From positions 1 to 11,151 of the forward strand of contig CALWWO010000176.1 of assembly GCA_944385265.1 (NCBI GenBank): DNA of 11,151 nucleotides. The letters are read 5' to 3'. The notes beneath the pieces were generated by a model. The model worked only from the letters and a program-made list of their open reading frames with translations. It did not search any database and was not told where the DNA came from. Below, in pieces: positions 7,362 through 11,151 of this stretch. Every line of letters begins with the position of its first letter. Within the stretch, counting starts at the first letter, position 1. Position numbers and translations under genes: made by a program. The DNA comes from an uncultured Oscillospiraceae bacterium. GTDB taxonomy: Bacteria; Bacillota_A; Clostridia; Oscillospirales; Oscillospiraceae.

Positions 7362-7398
7362 AAAAACAGGACAGCGAAAATTTCACCGTCCTGTTTTT
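7362..7398. terminator. Bidirectional intrinsic terminator between spoVT and the esterase array
   Basis: Arms AAAAACAGGAC (7362-7372) and GTCCTGTTTTT (7388-7398) pair over 11 bp around a 15-nt loop, and more T residues follow on the plus strand. The A tract on the left becomes a T tract on the minus strand, so the hairpin fits termination of spoVT (62 nt after its stop) and of the esterase operon (15 nt after its last stop). A weaker CCTGAT/ATCAGG hairpin with an 11-nt loop sits at 7312-7334 without a trailing T tract. Confidence 0.87.
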
Positions 7399-7412
7399 AT
7401 TTTTAATTGTTT

Positions 7413-8939
7413 TTACAGTGTATCAAGCGCGAATTTCTTCAAGAATGTGATATAGTCCGTTTCCGGAACCTCAGACATTTCCAGATCGTACTTTATTTCA
7501 AGAGCTTTCGGACTTTCGGCTGTAAACGGAGTCCATTCAGGATTTACAGCGTCGTTCGGATTGCCGGTCTTGATGAAGTTTGCCCAATAATCAGCCAAAG
7601 TGTTTGAAAGGTCCCAGTCACGACCTGAATATGGTCTTTTGCTGCGCACAAAGGTCTGGAATACATAGTGATGCTCAGCAGAGTGATGCGCATGCTCCGC
7701 TCCGGGCGGGACAAGCGTCAAATAGTACTGGTAAGACGGCTTGCGCCCAAGTCTTACTTCGTTTTCGACCCAAGCCTTAGCATTAGCTATCATTCCGACT
7801 CCCATTCCCGGTTTGTACACCTCTTCAAGTGCTCTTTCAGGATCGTCCTCCAAATGTGTCGCCGCCATGTATTTTTCCACGTTTTTTTCACCGTATGTAG
7901 CCTTTGCCATCTCGCGCTCGGCTGCAGGATCCGGCAACGTCGCACTATCGTTTATAAACTCTTGCGAAGTGCAACCGACCATATAGTCAAGCTCGGGATG
8001 TTCGCCGTTTAGGAATACATCCGTAGGCGCCTTTGGCAGCAAATATCCGTCGACCTTGGGTCCCATTATTCTGATGCCGACCCAAGTATCTCCGCCGTTC
8101 ATTTTCTTAAAGCCCTCAAGCAGAGCTTCTGGAGCCGCCGCCCTGGCTTCTTCAAGGTTTTTAAAGCCCATATAGTCAAAGAATTTCACGCCGAACTCTT
8201 CCGCATCCTTAAGATAAGTGACTCTGCTTCTGTTGGACAGACCACCGCCGGACTGCATTATAGCCCTGTGGAAAAGCCCCTTTGCAAGCGGTGACGCTAT
8301 CATGGTCTGCACCTTTCCACCGCCGCCGGACTGCCCGAAGATCGTAACCTTATCTGGATCGCCGCCAAACGCCGCGATATTCTCATGTACCCATTTAAGA
8401 GCCGCTACAAGATCGAGAGATCCGTAGTTACCCGAAGAATGGTGCTCTGTATCCTCAGCCGTAAGCCACGGATGGGCAATATAACCGAAAACATTAAGCC
8501 TATGCGTTACTGTTACAAATACGCAGTCTCGCTTTGCAAAGCCCTCGCCGTCGTAGCAGTTTAAAAATCCATACCCGGTAGAATGTCCGCCGCCGTGGAA
8601 ATATACGCCAACAGGCAATTTCTCATCACCGGTAATAGCCGGCGTCCACACATTTACATATAAGCAATCCTCGCTCATCGGATGCGGCACGCAGTAAAAT
8701 TCGGTACCAATACCATCGCCGCCGCCTTCACTGCCCACTCTCTCCTGCCAGCAGATATTTGTAAACTTATATGCCTTCAGCACGCCATCCCACGGCTGTA
8801 CAGGCTGCGGAGCTTTCCATCTCAACTCGCCAACAGGGGGCGCCGCATACGGAATACCTCTAAACAGGCTGACCGCCTGATTGCATCCGGGTATACCTTC
8901 GACCCAGCCCTGCTTGGTTTTAACCTTTAATATAGCCAT
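7413..8939 (-). CDS. Type-B carboxylesterase, paralogue 1 (last gene of tandem array)
   Basis: A 508-residue alpha/beta-hydrolase of the carboxylesterase/cholinesterase family (PnbA-like; PnbA is about 489 residues), hydrolysing an unknown carboxylic ester. N-terminal FRGIPYAAPPVGELRWKAPQ (26-45) and SEDCLYVNVWTP (89-100) are family signatures. The oxyanion hole is HGGG (115-118). The nucleophile elbow is FGQSGGG with Ser204, where many relatives have GESAGG. The acid is probably Glu327 in VGCTSQEF, and the base probably His419 in HHSAEHHYVF. No signal peptide or membrane segment is seen, so it is likely cytoplasmic. Ends are almost the same as in paralogue 2, but residues about 235-400 differ, including the 370-390 segment (EEVYKPGMGVGMIANAKAW). 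Start ATG 8939 is preceded by AAGAGGG. It lies 119 nt after paralogue 2, with a hairpin between, and is followed by the terminator. Confidence 0.93.
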   Translation of the reverse strand: MAILKVKTKQGWVEGIPGCNQAVSLFRGIPYAAPPVGELRWKAPQPVQPWDGVLKAYKFTNICWQERVGSEGGGDGIGTEFYCVPHPMSEDCLYVNVWTPAITGDEKLPVGVYFHGGGHSTGYGFLNCYDGEGFAKRDCVFVTVTHRLNVFGYIAHPWLTAEDTEHHSSGNYGSLDLVAALKWVHENIAAFGGDPDKVTIFGQSGGGGKVQTMIASPLAKGLFHRAIMQSGGGLSNRSRVTYLKDAEEFGVKFFDYMGFKNLEEARAAAPEALLEGFKKMNGGDTWVGIRIMGPKVDGYLLPKAPTDVFLNGEHPELDYMVGCTSQEFINDSATLPDPAAEREMAKATYGEKNVEKYMAATHLEDDPERALEEVYKPGMGVGMIANAKAWVENEVRLGRKPSYQYYLTLVPPGAEHAHHSAEHHYVFQTFVRSKRPYSGRDWDLSNTLADYWANFIKTGNPNDAVNPEWTPFTAESPKALEIKYDLEMSEVPETDYITFLKKFALDTL

Positions 8940-8944
8940 TTTTT

Positions 8945-8955
8945 CCCTCTTTTCT
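8945..8955 (-). promoter_or_regulatory. Ribosome binding site of esterase 1, identical core to that of esterase 2
   Basis: AGAAAAGAGGG ends 5 nt before ATG 8939. The same 11-mer occurs at 10589-10599, 6 nt before the start of paralogue 2, which suggests that the duplicated unit included the translation start signal. Confidence 0.65.
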
Positions 8956-9004
8956 ACAATAATTTTAGATCGTTATGCAACCGAGTCCGCGCTTTTATAA
9001 GTCA

Positions 9005-9030
9005 GCACAATCGCCTAGTGGCGATCGTGC
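9005..9030. other. Intercistronic hairpin between esterases 2 and 1
   Basis: Arms GCACAATCGCC (9005-9015) and GGCGATCGTGC (9020-9030) surround a TAGT loop. In minus-strand RNA the one mismatch becomes a G-U pair, giving an 11-bp stem, and an outer AAGTC/GACTT pair could extend it. No T tract follows in the direction of esterase transcription, so it is more likely an RNA stability or processing element, or a leaky attenuator, than a full terminator. On the plus strand it is followed by only TTTT. Confidence 0.55.
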
Positions 9031-9058
9031 TTTTAAACGACTTGATTTGGTATGTAGC

Positions 9059-10582
9059 TTAAAGTGTACCGAGCGCGTAATCGATAAGGAACTTGATATA
9101 GTCGTTCTTTGGAACCTCGATCATGTGCAGATCATATGTGATCTCCATACCCTTCTTGCTGTCTGCAGTGTACGGTGTCCACTCAGGATTTTTACCGTCG
9201 TTCGGGTTGCCGGTTTTGATGAAGTTCGACCAATAATCAGCCAGAGCATTGGAGAGATCCCAGTCGCGGCCTGTGTACGGTCTCTTGCTGCGTATAAGCG
9301 TCTGGAATACATAATGATGCTCGGCAGAGTGGTGTGCATACTCCGCTCCGGGCGGTACCAGCGTCATATAGTACTGATATGCCGGTCTGCGACCGAGGTT
9401 GATCTGATTCTCGCACCACGCAAAATCACTTGCAAGCATATCGCCCGTCATATTCGTGTAGTACTTATACATCTCAAGAGCCGTCGCCGGATCGTCTTCA
9501 AGATGAAGCGCCTTGATGTATTTATCGACGTTCTCTTCACCGAACAAAGCGGCACCCGTCGCCTTTGCCTCTTCAAGCGCGGGCAGAGTTGCGCCTTCGT
9601 TTACAAATTCACGCTCTGTGCAGCCGACCATGTAGTCAAGATCTGGGAATTCTCCCTTAAGGAACATTTCGTTCGGGTTTTTCGGAAGCAGATATCCATC
9701 AATGCACGGACCGAGAACTCTTGAAGCGGCTTTGTCGCCCTTTGTGTAGGCTATAAGACCTTCAGTCAAAGCCTGAGGATCGGCAGCTCTCGCTTCTTCA
9801 AGGTTTTTAAAGCCCATATATTCAAAGAATTTTACGCCAAACTCTTCAACCTCTTCCATCGTGCGGGCGTTATTTTTACCTGATAGACCGCCGCCGGACT
9901 GCATGATAGCTCTAGTAACAAGCCCCTTCGTGAGCGGAGTTACTACCATCGTCTTTGTCTTATCACCGCCGCCAGACTGACCGAAAATAGTGACTTTCTC
10001 GGGGTCGCCGCCAAACGCCGCGATATTCTCGTTTACCCATTTAAGAGCCGCAACAAGGTCAAGTGCGCCGTAGTTACCGGAGATATGACGCTCGTTTTCT
10101 GCGCTCAACCACGGATGCGCGATAAAGCCAAAGAGATTTAATCTATGCGTTACCGTTACAAATACGCAGTCGCGCTTTGCAAATCCCTCACCGTCATAGC
10201 AGTTTAAGAACCCGTATCCGGCAGAGTAGCCGCCGCCGTGGAAATACACACCGACAGGGAGCTTCTCGTCGCCTGTAAGTGCCGGGGTCCATACGTTTAA
10301 GTACAGGCAGTCTTCACTGAGCGGATGATCAAGGCAGTAAAACTCGTTTCCTATAACGTCGTTTCCGCCCTCTGAAGCACGTCTTTCCTGCCAGCAGATA
10401 TTCGTGAACTTGTATGCTTTCAAAACGCCGTCCCACGGTTTTACGGGCTGCGGAGCCTTCCATCTCAGCTCGCCGACCGGGGGAGCTGCATACGGAATGC
10501 CTCTAAACAAGCTGACCGCTTGGTTGCCGCCGGGTATGCCTTCTACCCAGCCATCTTTTGTTTTTACCTTAAGGATTGCCAT
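9059..10582 (-). CDS. Type-B carboxylesterase, paralogue 2 (middle gene of tandem array)
   Basis: A 507-residue paralogue of the flanking esterases, with the same alpha/beta-hydrolase layout: GIPYAAPPVGELRWKAPQ near the start, SEDCLYLNVWTP (89-100), oxyanion HGGG (115-118), nucleophile Ser203 in FGQSGGG, probable acid Glu325 in VGCTEREF, and probable base His418 in YAHHSAEHHYVF. All catalytic residues are kept, so it should be active. The N-terminal 230 and C-terminal 110 residues closely match paralogue 1, while the middle (about 235-400) has diverged. Its C-terminal features (MYKYY, NDGKNPEW, YDLHMIEVP) match paralogue 3 better than paralogue 1, pointing to a more recent split from 3. No secretion signal. 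The gap to the upstream paralogue is only 35 nt, so co-transcription is expected. Its substrate cannot be told from the sequence. Confidence 0.93.
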   Translation of the reverse strand: MAILKVKTKDGWVEGIPGGNQAVSLFRGIPYAAPPVGELRWKAPQPVKPWDGVLKAYKFTNICWQERRASEGGNDVIGNEFYCLDHPLSEDCLYLNVWTPALTGDEKLPVGVYFHGGGYSAGYGFLNCYDGEGFAKRDCVFVTVTHRLNLFGFIAHPWLSAENERHISGNYGALDLVAALKWVNENIAAFGGDPEKVTIFGQSGGGDKTKTMVVTPLTKGLVTRAIMQSGGGLSGKNNARTMEEVEEFGVKFFEYMGFKNLEEARAADPQALTEGLIAYTKGDKAASRVLGPCIDGYLLPKNPNEMFLKGEFPDLDYMVGCTEREFVNEGATLPALEEAKATGAALFGEENVDKYIKALHLEDDPATALEMYKYYTNMTGDMLASDFAWCENQINLGRRPAYQYYMTLVPPGAEYAHHSAEHHYVFQTLIRSKRPYTGRDWDLSNALADYWSNFIKTGNPNDGKNPEWTPYTADSKKGMEITYDLHMIEVPKNDYIKFLIDYALGTL

Positions 10583-10588
10583 ACATTA

Positions 10589-10599
10589 CCCTCTTTTCT
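10589..10599 (-). promoter_or_regulatory. Ribosome binding site of esterase 2
   Basis: AGAAAAGAGGG ends 6 nt before ATG 10582 and equals the site of paralogue 1. It lies within the 35-nt gap after the stop of paralogue 3. Confidence 0.65.
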
Positions 10600-10617
10600 T
10601 TAATATTTTTAGCTTCA

Positions 10618-11151
10618 TTATTTCATCAGGTCATAATCCCTGATAAATTTTACATAGTCGTTTGCAGGCACTTCGATCATATGGAGATCATAGTTGATCT
10701 CAAGCGCTTTTTTGTTATCCGCCGTATAAGCATCCCACTGCGGATTTTTGCCGTCGTTCGGGTCGCCTGTCTTTATAAAGTTCGCCCAATAATCAGCCAA
10801 AGTGTTAGAGAGATCCCAGTCGCGTCCGGTATACGGTCTTTTGCTGCGCACGAGTGTCTGGAATACATAGTGGTGCTCGGCGGAATGATGTGCAAACTCC
10901 GCTCCCGGCGGGACAATTGTAAGGAAATACATATGGGTCGGCTTACGACCGAGATTTACCTCATTCTCGCACCACGCAAGATCGCCGCCGATAGTCTCGC
11001 CGGTGAGACCGACGTAATTTTTGTACATATCAAGCGCAACTTCAGGCTCGTTTATATGTACAGCCTCAAGGAATTTATCGGCAAGTTCCTCCCCATACAT
11101 GGAGACGGCATATTTGCGCGCATCTCCCACGGAGGGGACTGTCGCATTCTC
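10618..11151 (-). CDS. Type-B carboxylesterase, paralogue 3, C-terminal part only (runs off right edge)
   Basis: The frame is open from the window edge (first codon GAG at 11149-11151) to a TAA at 10618, giving the last 177 residues. A GTG at 11130 lies inside the gene and is not its start: the residues upstream of it (ENATVPSVGDARKYA) align with the same place in paralogue 2 (NEGATLPALEEAKA). The visible part has the probable catalytic His in FAHHSAEHHYVFQT, the conserved SKRPYTGRDWDLSNTLADYW block, NDGKNPQW and YDLHMIEVPANDYVKF. It is closest to paralogue 2. The nucleophile, oxyanion hole and acid lie outside the window, so activity cannot be judged. It is upstream of the other two in transcription order, and the array may continue to the right. 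Confidence 0.93.
   Translation of the reverse strand, partial: ENATVPSVGDARKYAVSMYGEELADKFLEAVHINEPEVALDMYKNYVGLTGETIGGDLAWCENEVNLGRKPTHMYFLTIVPPGAEFAHHSAEHHYVFQTLVRSKRPYTGRDWDLSNTLADYWANFIKTGDPNDGKNPQWDAYTADNKKALEINYDLHMIEVPANDYVKFIRDYDLMK

Noticed and set aside
8975..9724. 249-codon open frame on the plus strand
   Set aside because: It lies antisense to the clear esterase 2 gene, has no recognisable domain, and reflects the codon pattern of the opposite strand.
7413..11151. Possible mobile element causing the esterase duplication
   Set aside because: No transposase, terminal inverted repeats or target-site duplications are visible around the copies; unequal recombination explains them better.

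Overview
The window looks like chromosomal DNA from an endospore-forming member of the Firmicutes, probably class Clostridia. The evidence is a full-length SpoVT homologue, AGGAGG-type ribosome binding sites, a Gram-positive style TTGACA-N17-TAAAAT promoter, moderate to low G+C, and no 5' signals of other phyla. Species or family cannot be named from the sequence alone.

Layout. (1) Bases 1-6382, minus strand: a five-gene surface-polysaccharide operon. In transcription order it encodes an ABC-2 permease carrying an extra N-terminal ectodomain, its ATPase (Wzt/KpsT type, without the C-terminal sugar-binding domain), a protein with two GT2 glycosyltransferase domains, a PLP sugar aminotransferase resembling VioA/FdtB, and the first 376 codons of a large protein with FDxxYYxxNPDV-type repeats that runs off the left edge. 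Genes are tightly packed (overlap or gaps of 5 to about 70 nt, one of 50 nt). A strong candidate promoter lies at 6522-6550. (2) Bases 6383-6760: divergent intergenic region. (3) Bases 6761-7300, plus strand: spoVT. (4) Bases 7362-7398: a hairpin with flanking A and T tracts that can terminate transcription from both sides. (5) Bases 7413-11151, minus strand: at least three tandem paralogous type-B carboxylesterase genes, the rightmost cut by the window edge.

How the genes fit together. The operon has the parts of an ABC-transporter-dependent polysaccharide pathway: glycosyltransferases build a chain on a lipid carrier in the cytoplasm, the aminotransferase probably supplies a nucleotide-activated 4-amino (or 3-amino) deoxysugar, and the permease/ATPase pair exports the product. 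The sugar-nucleotide synthesis genes before the transamination step are not in view. The esterase array is a separate, presumably cytoplasmic hydrolase cluster. SpoVT sits between the two units, divergent from one and convergent with the other; whether it controls either is unknown.

I see no CRISPR, tRNA, rRNA, insertion sequence, phage gene or recognised defence system. The most unusual items are the ectodomain-permease fusion and the tandem esterase array with its conserved ends and diverged middle.
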